NCBI GenBank assembly: GCA_045603285.1
Contig: JAZULW010000043.1
Span: forward strand, 1 to 8,837
Direction of reading: 5' to 3'
Source: RGIG3009 sp045603285
GTDB taxonomy: Bacteria; Bacillota; Clostridia; Oscillospirales; Acutalibacteraceae
Length of the DNA: 8,837 bases
Shown here in pieces: positions 1 through 6,380 of the stretch. A program made the translations under genes and the position numbers. The stretch's first letter is position 1. Every line of letters begins with the position of its first letter. The notes beneath the pieces were generated by a model. The model made no database searches. It had not been told where the DNA came from and saw only the letters and a program-made list of their open reading frames with translations.

Positions 1-26
1 CGTTGCCGTAAGCAACGGGCGGTTTT
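1..26 (-). terminator. Probable intrinsic terminator, truncated by window edge
   Basis: Positions 1-6 (CGTTGC) pair perfectly with 12-17 (GCAACG) around a 5-nt loop. The right arm continues as GGGCGGTTTT to position 26. Read leftward this is A-run, GC-rich arm, loop, then the start of the returning arm, which lies mostly outside the window. It begins 1-2 nt beyond the stop codon of the leftward membrane-protein gene, where an operon terminator would be expected. If the missing arm mirrors the visible one, the stem would be about 15 bp and could work in both directions. The outer arm is inferred, not seen. Confidence 0.6.
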
Positions 27-27
27 C

Positions 28-873
28 TCATATTTTTCCGAGGCAAAGGTGCTGCACGCGTTCAAACAAACTGCGCACCTGCCAAGACAAAATCCACAAA
101 GCGGTTGCCGACACGGCCACACCGCCGAGTGTGACCGAGCCGAGGACAGAAAATTTGTACAGCATCAGCAATATAACCCCAAAATCGATCACCATCATAC
201 TGCCTTCTGCCGCAAAAGTGACGCGCGCCAGACGGCGGTTTCCTTCGCTGATGAGTGCACGCTTGCGATGACTGTAATCACGCAATGCATCGGCTTTTAG
301 GTTGAAAACACCCGAAACGTCTTCCTCTTCTTCGAATACCGCCAGTTCTTGATGGTGACGGGCAACCAACCGATTGTGGAATAACACAACCGTAAGGCGT
401 ACCCCACACGCAAGCAAGCAAATACACGCCATCAACACATCCGATCGAAACAGGAGCACGGCGATGGCAACACCCGCTACGGAGTGTGTTACCAAGCGGG
501 CCATATCTTCCAACAACTCGTCCACCAATGCGGTGAGTTGGCGAATGCGCGTCGTCTCATACGAATGTTGCTTGACAATGTGGGCGCCGAGAGAAAGGTG
601 CATATATTCTTTGGCACGCGGTTGGTAATAATCGCGAAACCAATGGTAAAATGCGTAGTGAAGAAGCAGGTATACCGCAAATTCCAACAAAATATGACAA
701 ACGGGGGCAAATCCGGCTTGCTCATCGATAAGGTCAAAAATATGCTTGATATGGTACGTGCCGATCGCTTGGTTGACCCCCATCAGAGCGCCTTCCAGCA
801 AAAACAGTGCCGCATAGGCGGGGGTATGCGCCCACACACGCGCCAGCAAACCGATATGTGTTTTCCATTTCAT
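28..873 (-). CDS. ABC-exporter-like transmembrane protein lacking an ATPase domain (second of pair)
   Basis: A 281-residue integral membrane protein with about six hydrophobic segments, near residues 18-45, 60-78, 125-143, 146-166, 222-243 and 247-266. The order, the long hydrophilic stretches between TM2/TM3 and TM4/TM5, and the 'T-L-G-G' stretch before TM6 resemble the transmembrane domain of type I (ABCB-like) exporters. It ends just after TM6, where a nucleotide-binding domain would normally begin: there is no Walker A, no LSGGQ signature and no Walker B. It therefore could not hydrolyse ATP alone. ATG at 873 overlaps the preceding gene's stop in an ATGA, with an AGGGGTGA-like ribosome site just upstream, so translation is probably coupled. 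A frameshifted full transporter is unlikely, because a terminator-like hairpin follows directly. Fold assignment is moderate; function and substrate are unknown. Confidence 0.7.
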   Translation of the reverse strand: MKWKTHIGLLARVWAHTPAYAALFLLEGALMGVNQAIGTYHIKHIFDLIDEQAGFAPVCHILLEFAVYLLLHYAFYHWFRDYYQPRAKEYMHLSLGAHIVKQHSYETTRIRQLTALVDELLEDMARLVTHSVAGVAIAVLLFRSDVLMACICLLACGVRLTVVLFHNRLVARHHQELAVFEEEEDVSGVFNLKADALRDYSHRKRALISEGNRRLARVTFAAEGSMMVIDFGVILLMLYKFSVLGSVTLGGVAVSATALWILSWQVRSLFERVQHLCLGKI

Positions 874-1739
874 ATTGTATCACCCCTCTCCGTTAGTGAA
901 CGAAAACGGGCAGCCTCTATACCGTGATGCCGAATACGCGCAAACAGTTCGGGCAGATGCAACAACGTATGCGAAAGAGAACCGATGGACGTAACGGCAA
1001 TCAAGCAATCCCCGTAACCGAGGTGGCCGTTTACCGTGCGGTAAACGGCATAAAGCATACCGCCGATCTCCAATGCCACCTCACTGAGCAACGCCACCGC
1101 GTAGCCAACCGTAGCCAAGCACCAGCCGTCGTGTTTGATACGCTGCAACAAATCGCAACAAGATTCTCGGTAAAGTTTGAGGGAATATCCAATCCCTTGC
1201 ACATGGCTTTGCAAAAACCGTGTGCGGTCGTTCAACCGTTCACGAATTGTGCGTTGTTTGGCGTGCAGCGGCAAAGCGATCAACGGAATGATGGCAAACA
1301 CGAGCAAAAACGGATCCATCCACAACAGCAAAATGCCGTTGGCAATGCACGTGATGGCACCGCGAATGAGCACTTCGTAACTGTCGGTCACCTCTTCGAT
1401 GAGGTGTTTGATGGTAACATTTTTCAAATGCAGATGCGCAAAACGGTGGTGCATATCGTGTGCCATCAACGGAATACGCCATACTTGATAGGCGTACCGC
1501 ACACTTTTGATAAACAAGTCCACAACAAGCCACACACCGAACGCAACGGCGATCTGCAAAAACGGTTCCCGACATTGCGCGGCATCCAACGTGTACCGCA
1601 ACAAAAAGATATTGCTGATAAAACCCGCGATACCGGTGGTAACGGCAACAAACAAAGCCAAAGCGCAAAACGAGGGACGCACCGTTTCCATTTGTCGAAA
1701 CAAATAGCGGTGATGCGCAAACGCTTCTTTAATCGACAC
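870..1739 (-). CDS. ABC-exporter-like transmembrane protein lacking an ATPase domain (first of pair)
   Basis: A 289-residue membrane protein with about six predicted membrane segments, near residues 24-48, 60-80, 124-141, 143-159, 213-236 and 244-262, and a basic/amphipathic stretch between TM2 and TM3. It has the general plan of an ABC-exporter transmembrane domain and ends in a short linker-like tail (residues 270-289) where a nucleotide-binding domain should start. No ATPase motifs are present. Start choice: an in-frame GTG at 1748 is overlapped by the ribosome site AAGGAG (1748-1753), whereas the GTG at 1737-1739 sits 8 nt downstream of it. The latter is preferred, giving M-S-I-K-E-A at the N terminus. 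It lies 17 nt after the decarboxylase gene and overlaps the next membrane gene by 4 nt. The two probably form a heterodimer. An ATPase supplied from elsewhere, or a non-transport role, is inference. Confidence 0.7.
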   Translation of the reverse strand: MSIKEAFAHHRYLFRQMETVRPSFCALALFVAVTTGIAGFISNIFLLRYTLDAAQCREPFLQIAVAFGVWLVVDLFIKSVRYAYQVWRIPLMAHDMHHRFAHLHLKNVTIKHLIEEVTDSYEVLIRGAITCIANGILLLWMDPFLLVFAIIPLIALPLHAKQRTIRERLNDRTRFLQSHVQGIGYSLKLYRESCCDLLQRIKHDGWCLATVGYAVALLSEVALEIGGMLYAVYRTVNGHLGYGDCLIAVTSIGSLSHTLLHLPELFARIRHHGIEAARFRSLTERGDTI

Positions 1740-1756
1740 GGTATCCACTCCTTTTG

Positions 1757-3073
1757 TTAGTGTATGACTTGAACGGTTTGGATGCCGTAATAGGCAAACG
1801 CATGAACGACGGTTTCGTCAATTTGTTCGCCGCACATAATCAGCGGTACAGCGGGCGGACACCCCACCGTAGCGCAGGCCAATACACGGCCTTCGCTTTG
1901 TGCGGCATCCACCGTTTCGCTTGGCGAAAACAAGGCTTCACGCGGTGAAAGAATACGTTTCGGCAACAAACAAACAGGGGGTATCTCCGTAAGCGGCGCT
2001 TGTTTTTCAAGAGAACACAGTGCCGTTTGCACACGGGACAACACCTCTTGTCCTTGTTCGGGTGTGAACATCATTACGGTGAAATCGGGATCGGCAAATT
2101 CGCACATAATGCCACACTGCTCCAAGTATTGCGAAAGTTGTGTACCGGTATACCCGTACGATTTGGGACACACGGTAAGTTTCAGAGGTTCATTCCCGCA
2201 CAGGGTATACCCTTGTGAGCGCAACTGTTCCTTGAGCGATGCCATTTTGTGCGAAAAGACTTCCAATTTTTCGGCATATCCCTCTGCTAAATAGCGATTA
2301 AGGTTATCCAACGATTGCAAAATGAGATATGACGGGCTGGTAGATCCAAACAGCGACAGCGCCGTTTTGGCGTGCGTTGCAAAAAGAGAATCCGCCGTTT
2401 TGGCAACATGCAAATATGCACCGCCCGTAAGTGCGGGCAACGTTTTGTGCGCGGAATCACAACACATATCGGCACCCAAATCCATTGGATGACACGACGG
2501 TGTTAAAAACTTCAGATAGGCACCATGAGCATTGTCCACCAACAACAGCACCCCGTTTCGGCGACACAGTTGCGACAACGCGGCGATATCTACCGTGTTG
2601 CCCAAATAGTCGGGTGACGTAACATACACCGCCGTGGGAGACACACGTTTGAGCGCCTTTTCCCATACCGTTATCTCCGACGCACAGGAGAGGTACGAAT
2701 CGCTTTCGGCAGAAAGCCACTCCACCTCCATATCCAGCAAACCCGCCGCATTGACAAAGGTTTTGTGTGCGTTTCGGGCAGATAAAATACGCGGCACTGT
2801 GTGTTGTCGTTTGGCATATAAACCCGTCAAATACAGCATCGCCCGAATGGCATGGGAAGAGCCCTCGGTGGAATAAAACGTATGTGCGCCGAACAAAGAA
2901 GAGGCATTTTGTTCGCTTTCGCGAATGATGCCTGCCGCTTCGTACAAACTGTCTGCGCCGCTGATTTCGGTGATGTCGTCGGGGTGAACTTGTCCTTTAT
3001 GCCCCGGCATATGCAAACGCAGCATTTGCTTTGCGGTGTAGTGCGCGATAAAATCACAAATCGGTGTCTTCAT
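1757..3073 (-). CDS. Orn/Lys/Arg decarboxylase family PLP-dependent enzyme
   Basis: A 438-residue fold-type I PLP enzyme of the Orn/Lys/Arg decarboxylase major-domain family, the short YaaO-like group found in Firmicutes. Visible marks are the N-terminal HMPGHKG (residues 21-27), the phosphate-contact region around STEGSS (68-73), LVDNAHGAY (178-186) with D180 expected to contact the PLP pyridine nitrogen and H183 in the stacking region, and DSAHKTLPALTGGAY (206-220) with K210 as the Schiff-base lysine. The C-terminal third (about 290-438) fits the small C-terminal domain. The family usually decarboxylates lysine, arginine or ornithine to polyamines; the substrate here cannot be read. ATG at 3073 is chosen over an upstream in-frame ATG (3283) because homology starts at MKTP and its A is shared with the maturase stop (TAATG). 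Its place inside a SCIFF operon is notable. All expected catalytic residues appear present. Confidence 0.85.
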   Translation of the reverse strand: MKTPICDFIAHYTAKQMLRLHMPGHKGQVHPDDITEISGADSLYEAAGIIRESEQNASSLFGAHTFYSTEGSSHAIRAMLYLTGLYAKRQHTVPRILSARNAHKTFVNAAGLLDMEVEWLSAESDSYLSCASEITVWEKALKRVSPTAVYVTSPDYLGNTVDIAALSQLCRRNGVLLLVDNAHGAYLKFLTPSCHPMDLGADMCCDSAHKTLPALTGGAYLHVAKTADSLFATHAKTALSLFGSTSPSYLILQSLDNLNRYLAEGYAEKLEVFSHKMASLKEQLRSQGYTLCGNEPLKLTVCPKSYGYTGTQLSQYLEQCGIMCEFADPDFTVMMFTPEQGQEVLSRVQTALCSLEKQAPLTEIPPVCLLPKRILSPREALFSPSETVDAAQSEGRVLACATVGCPPAVPLIMCGEQIDETVVHAFAYYGIQTVQVIH

Positions 3074-4443
3074 TATGCTTTCAGAGCGCGGGCAACCGCC
3101 ACCATGATGGCACATTCCATCCGTTTGCGGAAGAGACGGCATCCCGTTTCGTACACACCGGTCACCGAGCCGGTGGCATGGTACGCATTGGCGGCGCACC
3201 CACCCGAACAGTATAATCGCGCCCAACAATCGCGGCACTCGGGGTGAGCATACACGTTGCACGCGGCAAATTGTTTTTGACAATCACGGTTGGTAACACC
3301 TTGCCACACGTCACCGAGTTTAAACGATTCGTCACCGACAAATTGGTGGCAAGGATACAGATCACCCCACGGGGTGACCGCCATATATTCCGTTCCCGAG
3401 CCGCAACCCGAAATGCGTTTGTAAATGCACGGACCACCCGTTAAGTCAATCATATAGTGATAAAACGTGAAGGGTTTGCCTTGTTCATCGCGCTCGAGCA
3501 TACGTGCGGCCAGTTTTTCATATTGGTCGAGCACCACGGCAATATCGTCTTCCGTGAGAGCGGCGGGGTCATCCGCTGCGCAAACGACAGGCTCCATACT
3601 CAATTCGTTAAAACCAAGGCTGAGCATTGTTTCAATGTCGTTCAAAAAATCGGGATTTTGATGAGTAAACGTACCCCGCATATAGTAGTTTTTTCCGCCG
3701 CGCGCTTTCACAAATTCTTGGAACTTGGGCACAATGCGGTCATAACTGCCGTTACCCGCGTAGTCCACACGGTAACGGTCGTGTACTTCTTTCCGTCCGT
3801 CCAAACTGAGTACCACGTTGCTCATTTCGCGGTTGGAGAAGTCAATCACATCCTCATCGATGAGCACACCGTTGGTGGTGAGCGTGAAACGAAAATGTTT
3901 GTTGTGTTCTTTTTCGATTTCACGGGCATAGGCAACCAGTTGTTTGACCACATCAAAATTGAGAAGCGGTTCGCCGCCGAAAAAGTCCACTTCCAAATTG
4001 CGGCGCGTACCCGAATGGGCAACCAGAAAATCGAGTGCCTGTTTGCCTACCTCAAAACTCATCACCGCACGGTCGCCGTGATAGTTGCCTTGACTGGCAA
4101 AACAGTAGGCGCAGTTGAGGTTACAAGTATGAGCCACGTGCAAACACAAGGCTTTGACCACGCCGGAAGTTTTTTCCTTGAGATGCCCTGCCATGGCCTC
4201 AAACGTATCGGGAGCGAAGAGTTTGCCACTGTCTTTAAGGGCAACCACCTGATCATAACAACTTTCCAATTCGTCTCTCGATACGTCTGCATAGCGCGCA
4301 GACAAGGCCGCGAGGAGTTCCTCCCGACCGAGCGTTTCAAAATCGGCAATAATATCGTACGCCACGTCGTCTACGACGTGGACAGCACCGGAACACACGT
4401 CCAGCACAATATTAAAGCCGCCAAGTTTGTATTGATGTATCAT
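3073..4443 (-). CDS. SCIFF peptide radical SAM/SPASM maturase (CteB-like)
   Basis: A 456-residue radical SAM enzyme expected to form a thioether cross-link in the neighbouring SCIFF peptide (ranthipeptide class). Residues 1-90 fit the RiPP recognition element of this family, starting MIHQYKLGGFNIVLDVCSGAV, close to the family consensus. The radical SAM core carries C107-x3-C111-x2-C114 (CNLNCAYC) for the SAM-binding [4Fe-4S] cluster, and GGEP at 156-159. The C-terminal SPASM region has candidate auxiliary-cluster cysteines C339, C347, C365, C388, C395, C403, C406, C412, C416 and C435, including the CxxC-x5-CxxxC-type run at 403-416. Characterised CteB uses SAM to join a core Cys to a Thr. The start ATG at 4443 has an AAGGGGAAG ribosome site 8-9 nt upstream. 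It lies 65 nt after the SCIFF gene with a terminator hairpin between, and shares one nucleotide with the decarboxylase start. The family call is very secure. Confidence 0.95.
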   Translation of the reverse strand: MIHQYKLGGFNIVLDVCSGAVHVVDDVAYDIIADFETLGREELLAALSARYADVSRDELESCYDQVVALKDSGKLFAPDTFEAMAGHLKEKTSGVVKALCLHVAHTCNLNCAYCFASQGNYHGDRAVMSFEVGKQALDFLVAHSGTRRNLEVDFFGGEPLLNFDVVKQLVAYAREIEKEHNKHFRFTLTTNGVLIDEDVIDFSNREMSNVVLSLDGRKEVHDRYRVDYAGNGSYDRIVPKFQEFVKARGGKNYYMRGTFTHQNPDFLNDIETMLSLGFNELSMEPVVCAADDPAALTEDDIAVVLDQYEKLAARMLERDEQGKPFTFYHYMIDLTGGPCIYKRISGCGSGTEYMAVTPWGDLYPCHQFVGDESFKLGDVWQGVTNRDCQKQFAACNVYAHPECRDCWARLYCSGGCAANAYHATGSVTGVYETGCRLFRKRMECAIMVAVARALKA

Positions 4444-4470
4444 TCGATTCTTCCCCTTGTGTTTCTATAA

Positions 4471-4497
4471 AAAATGCCGCCTGACAGGCGGCATTTT
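4471..4497 (-). terminator. Intrinsic terminator between SCIFF gene and maturase gene
   Basis: Arms 4471-4481 and 4487-4497 are perfectly complementary (11 bp, including GCCGCC/GGCGGC) around the loop 4482-4486. On the leftward strand the stem is followed by six T residues (complement of 4469-4474). The hairpin begins 12 nt past the SCIFF stop codon and ends about 30 nt before the maturase start. No separate promoter for the maturase is evident in the remaining space, so read-through is the likely source of maturase mRNA. Confidence 0.85.
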
Positions 4498-4508
4498 CAA
4501 GTTCGCAA

Positions 4509-4655
4509 TTACTTGCTTTCATTCTCACACTGTTGATTGGCGATACCGCAGCTGGTTTTGCAAGCGGATTGGCAAGACGTTTGGCATTCGCCGCAACCGC
4601 CGTTTTTCGCACTGTCGCACAGATTGCGAGTTTCGATCGTTTTGATATGTTCCAT
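4509..4655 (-). CDS. SCIFF ranthipeptide precursor (six-cysteines-in-forty-five family)
   Basis: A 48-residue peptide starting MEHIKTIETRNL (leader, family-like) with the Cys-rich core CGECQTSCQSACKTSC at residues 21-36 and a final Cys at 43. The six family cysteines are at 21, 24, 28, 32, 36 and 43; a seventh, C13, lies in the leader. It is the substrate of the radical SAM maturase encoded next in the operon. The start ATG has GGAGG (4665-4669) 9 nt upstream and a strong promoter about 35 nt beyond that. Two oddities: residue 37 is Gly (CKTSCGIAN), where the characterised Clostridium thermocellum homologue is recalled to have the Thr that accepts the thioether from C32; and C13 exceeds the usual six. 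No leader protease is visible in the locus. Biological roles proposed for such peptides include signalling in clostridia. The family assignment rests on sequence and neighbour together and is very secure. Confidence 0.95.
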   Translation of the reverse strand: MEHIKTIETRNLCDSAKNGGCGECQTSCQSACKTSCGIANQQCENESK

Positions 4656-4687
4656 TACGAGCAACCTCCACATTATTCTTTAACAAG

Positions 4688-4716
4688 AGAATAGCACAAT
4701 TTTCCCCATAAGTCAA
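4688..4716 (-). promoter_or_regulatory. Sigma-A type promoter of the SCIFF gene
   Basis: Read leftward: TTGACT (complement of 4711-4716), a 17-bp spacer, then TATTCT (complement of 4688-4693) with an extended -10 TGn just before it. The predicted transcription start is near 4681, giving a short leader of about 26 nt that contains the GGAGG site. The -35 hexamer overlaps the uppP stop codon (4713-4715), so promoter and upstream coding sequence share bases. Confidence 0.8.
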
Positions 4717-5570
4717 CCGCTAATTACACCGCAAAGCATCAAAATAATGAGCACGGCGCCAAGCACAATGCGGTACCAACCGAACGCTTTGAAATCGTGT
4801 TTTTTGATAAAGTTCATCAAAAAGCGGATGACAAACAGCGAAACCAAAAACGACACAACAAAACCAACGACAAGGCACATCCATTCCGTTGCCCCAAAGG
4901 CAGCAAGTTCGCCGTCAAGCGCGGCTTTGAGCAGTTTCAATCCGCTGGCACCAAACATCACGGGAATCGCCATAAAGAACGAAAATTCCGCCGCCACCGA
5001 ACGGGACGTGCCAAGCAGCGAGGCACCCAAAATGGTGGAACCCGAACGCGACGTGCCGGGAATGAGCGCCAACATTTGGAAGGCGCCGATACCGAGCGCG
5101 AGTTTGGGGCTGATTTGGGACAAATCGTTGGTTTTGGCTTTGCGGACCGCCGATTCCATCACGATAAACGCAATACCGTATACGATAAGGGCCCCGGCAA
5201 TAATGTACAAAAAGATGCCTTTATGTTCTTTCTCCATACTGTCAAGCCAATCGTCAATCAGCAACCCGACAACGGCCGCGGGGATACTGGCAATGAGCAC
5301 CTTGCCCCACAACACCCACGTTCCTTTTTTTTGCTCCGCCGTTTTTTGGGGAGAAAACGGATTGAGTTTGTGGAAATAGAGCACCAACACAGCCAAAATA
5401 GAGCCAAGTTGAATGAGCACCTTGAAAAGATTGAAAAATTCTGCCGACAACGTAAACGGCACAAACTCTTCCACCAAAATTAAGTGTCCCGTACTGCTGA
5501 TAGGCAACCATTCGGTGATGCCTTGTACGATGCCTTGCAGTATTGATTTCAAAAGTTCAATACTATTCAT
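4713..5570 (-). CDS. uppP: Undecaprenyl-diphosphatase UppP (BacA)
   Basis: A 285-residue polytopic membrane enzyme that dephosphorylates undecaprenyl diphosphate to the carrier lipid used in peptidoglycan and other wall-polymer synthesis; overexpression of the family gives bacitracin resistance. Both signature regions are intact: QGIVQGITEWLPISSTGHL at residues 12-30, with the glutamate-rich motif (E20) and the SS-x-GH stretch, and PGTSRSGST at 171-179 with R175. Hydrophobic segments near 48-65, 87-106, 118-138, 158-171, 196-214, 229-250 and 265-283 fit the family topology. Length is typical (about 270-290). ATG at 5570 has AAGGTGA six nt upstream and lies 11 nt after the PC4-type gene, so the two are probably co-transcribed. 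No terminator follows before the SCIFF gene. Confidence is high. Confidence 0.95.
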   Translation of the reverse strand: MNSIELLKSILQGIVQGITEWLPISSTGHLILVEEFVPFTLSAEFFNLFKVLIQLGSILAVLVLYFHKLNPFSPQKTAEQKKGTWVLWGKVLIASIPAAVVGLLIDDWLDSMEKEHKGIFLYIIAGALIVYGIAFIVMESAVRKAKTNDLSQISPKLALGIGAFQMLALIPGTSRSGSTILGASLLGTSRSVAAEFSFFMAIPVMFGASGLKLLKAALDGELAAFGATEWMCLVVGFVVSFLVSLFVIRFLMNFIKKHDFKAFGWYRIVLGAVLIILMLCGVISG

Positions 5571-5581
5571 ACCTCGTCACC

Positions 5582-5803
5582 TTACAGGTCGATCTCACCA
5601 ATGAGATCACGCAACAAAATCATTTCGTCGGGCGTGAGGGTGACGCCTTTGCCCATTTTGGAGCGTTCGGGCGCCCAGTCACGAATGTCGTATTTGGGAG
5701 CGCGGTCGTTCCAACTGATGAGGTTGAGTTCTTTTCTCCAACCCGTGGGGGATTCGGACAAAACACCGAGTTCTTTCACAATTTCATATTTCAGTTCAGG
5801 CAT
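5582..5803 (-). CDS. YdbC-like PC4 family nucleic-acid-binding protein
   Basis: A 73-residue protein matching the bacterial YdbC/PC4 (transcriptional coactivator p15, PF02229) family. Characteristic stretches are EIVKELGVLS (7-16), GWRKELNLISWN (21-32), KYDIRDW (37-43) and KMGKGVTLT (49-57), followed by a C-terminal helix. PC4-type proteins are homodimers that bind single-stranded DNA through a curved beta sheet followed by a helix; the Lactococcus YdbC member has been shown to bind single-stranded DNA. The cellular job in Firmicutes is not settled. ATG at 5803 has AAGGAG 9 nt upstream. It sits 28 nt after the DivIVA-domain gene and 11 nt before uppP, within the likely prfB operon. Full length, nothing missing. 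Confidence 0.9.
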   Translation of the reverse strand: MPELKYEIVKELGVLSESPTGWRKELNLISWNDRAPKYDIRDWAPERSKMGKGVTLTPDEMILLRDLIGEIDL

Positions 5804-5831
5804 GGTTCATTTCTCCTTGTTATCATTTTTA

Positions 5832-6353
5832 TTAGTAAAGCCAATCAGCCATATTGCTTCGTGCAACCGGTTGACTGTCTGTTACGTCTTCGTTGGTTTC
5901 GGTTTCTTCGGCTTTTGCCGCAGCTGGAGCCGCGACCGCCGTTTGGCCGTACTGCTCAAAACGGGCGGCCAATTGCGCGCTGATGACACCCGCATCGGCA
6001 ATCAATTCGTCGGCACGGGTGATATACGCTTGCAGGTGGTTTTGTTGTTCCCACAAAGCTGCAAGGGCACGGTTGCTTTCTTCCAAATCGTGTTTGAGTT
6101 GCGCCGTTTCTTGTTCATAGGAAGCAACCGCTTCACGCAGTTGTTCCAGTTCTGCCAACTGCTCAGCAGGCAAGGCGATAACGGCGTCCGCCTCGGCACG
6201 GGCGGCGGCGCTTTCTTGTTTGGCAAGTTCTACTTGCTCTTGCATATCTTGGAGTTCTTCTTGTTGTTGTGCGCGCAAGGTATCGATATGCGCCAATACA
6301 TCCTCTTTGCTGAATCCACGAAAGGTGGTGCGGAAAAATTTGCGCTCGGCCAT
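5832..6353 (-). CDS. DivIVA domain-containing coiled-coil protein
   Basis: A 173-residue protein whose N terminus FFRTTFRGFSKEDVLAHID (6-24) matches the DivIVA N-terminal motif, which includes the R-G-[FY]-x-x-x-[DE]-V core that helps these proteins sit at curved membrane. Residues about 25-135 are strongly heptad-like and rich in E, Q, A and L, indicating a long parallel coiled coil. An Ala/Pro-rich linker (138-150) leads to an acidic, disordered tail ending NMADWLY. It is probably a cell-division, polarity or wall-synthesis scaffold, but it is too divergent to be called DivIVA, GpsB or SepF partner with certainty. ATG at 6353 has AAGGA 9 nt upstream. It lies between prfB (27-nt gap) and the PC4-type gene (28-nt gap). 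The aromatic C-terminal tip after a flexible tail could be a protein-docking peptide; this is inference. Confidence 0.8.
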   Translation of the reverse strand: MAERKFFRTTFRGFSKEDVLAHIDTLRAQQQEELQDMQEQVELAKQESAAARAEADAVIALPAEQLAELEQLREAVASYEQETAQLKHDLEESNRALAALWEQQNHLQAYITRADELIADAGVISAQLAARFEQYGQTAVAAPAAAKAEETETNEDVTDSQPVARSNMADWLY

Positions 6354-6380
6354 ATGCTCACATCCTTCTTTTTTCTCTCA

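Noticed and set aside
28..1748. The two membrane genes as fragments of one frameshifted ABC transporter
   Set aside because: Each has its own complete set of about six membrane segments, its own ribosome site and a clean overlap. No ATPase motif occurs in any frame nearby that a frameshift could restore.
924..1760. Long rightward open frame opposite the first membrane gene
   Set aside because: The translation is low-complexity, basic and Gln/Asn/His-rich, with no recognisable family, and it mirrors a coherent leftward membrane protein with a ribosome site.
3074..3283. A 70-residue N-terminal extension of the decarboxylase from an in-frame ATG at 3283
   Set aside because: It is encoded entirely antiparallel-in-frame-shift within the maturase gene's last 210 bases, has no family similarity, and the ATG at 3073 forms a TAATG junction where homology begins.
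3457..4470. Rightward 337-codon open frame opposite the SCIFF maturase
   Set aside because: The opposite strand encodes a complete radical SAM enzyme with all motifs. The antisense frame has no ribosome site or family features and is an antisense shadow.
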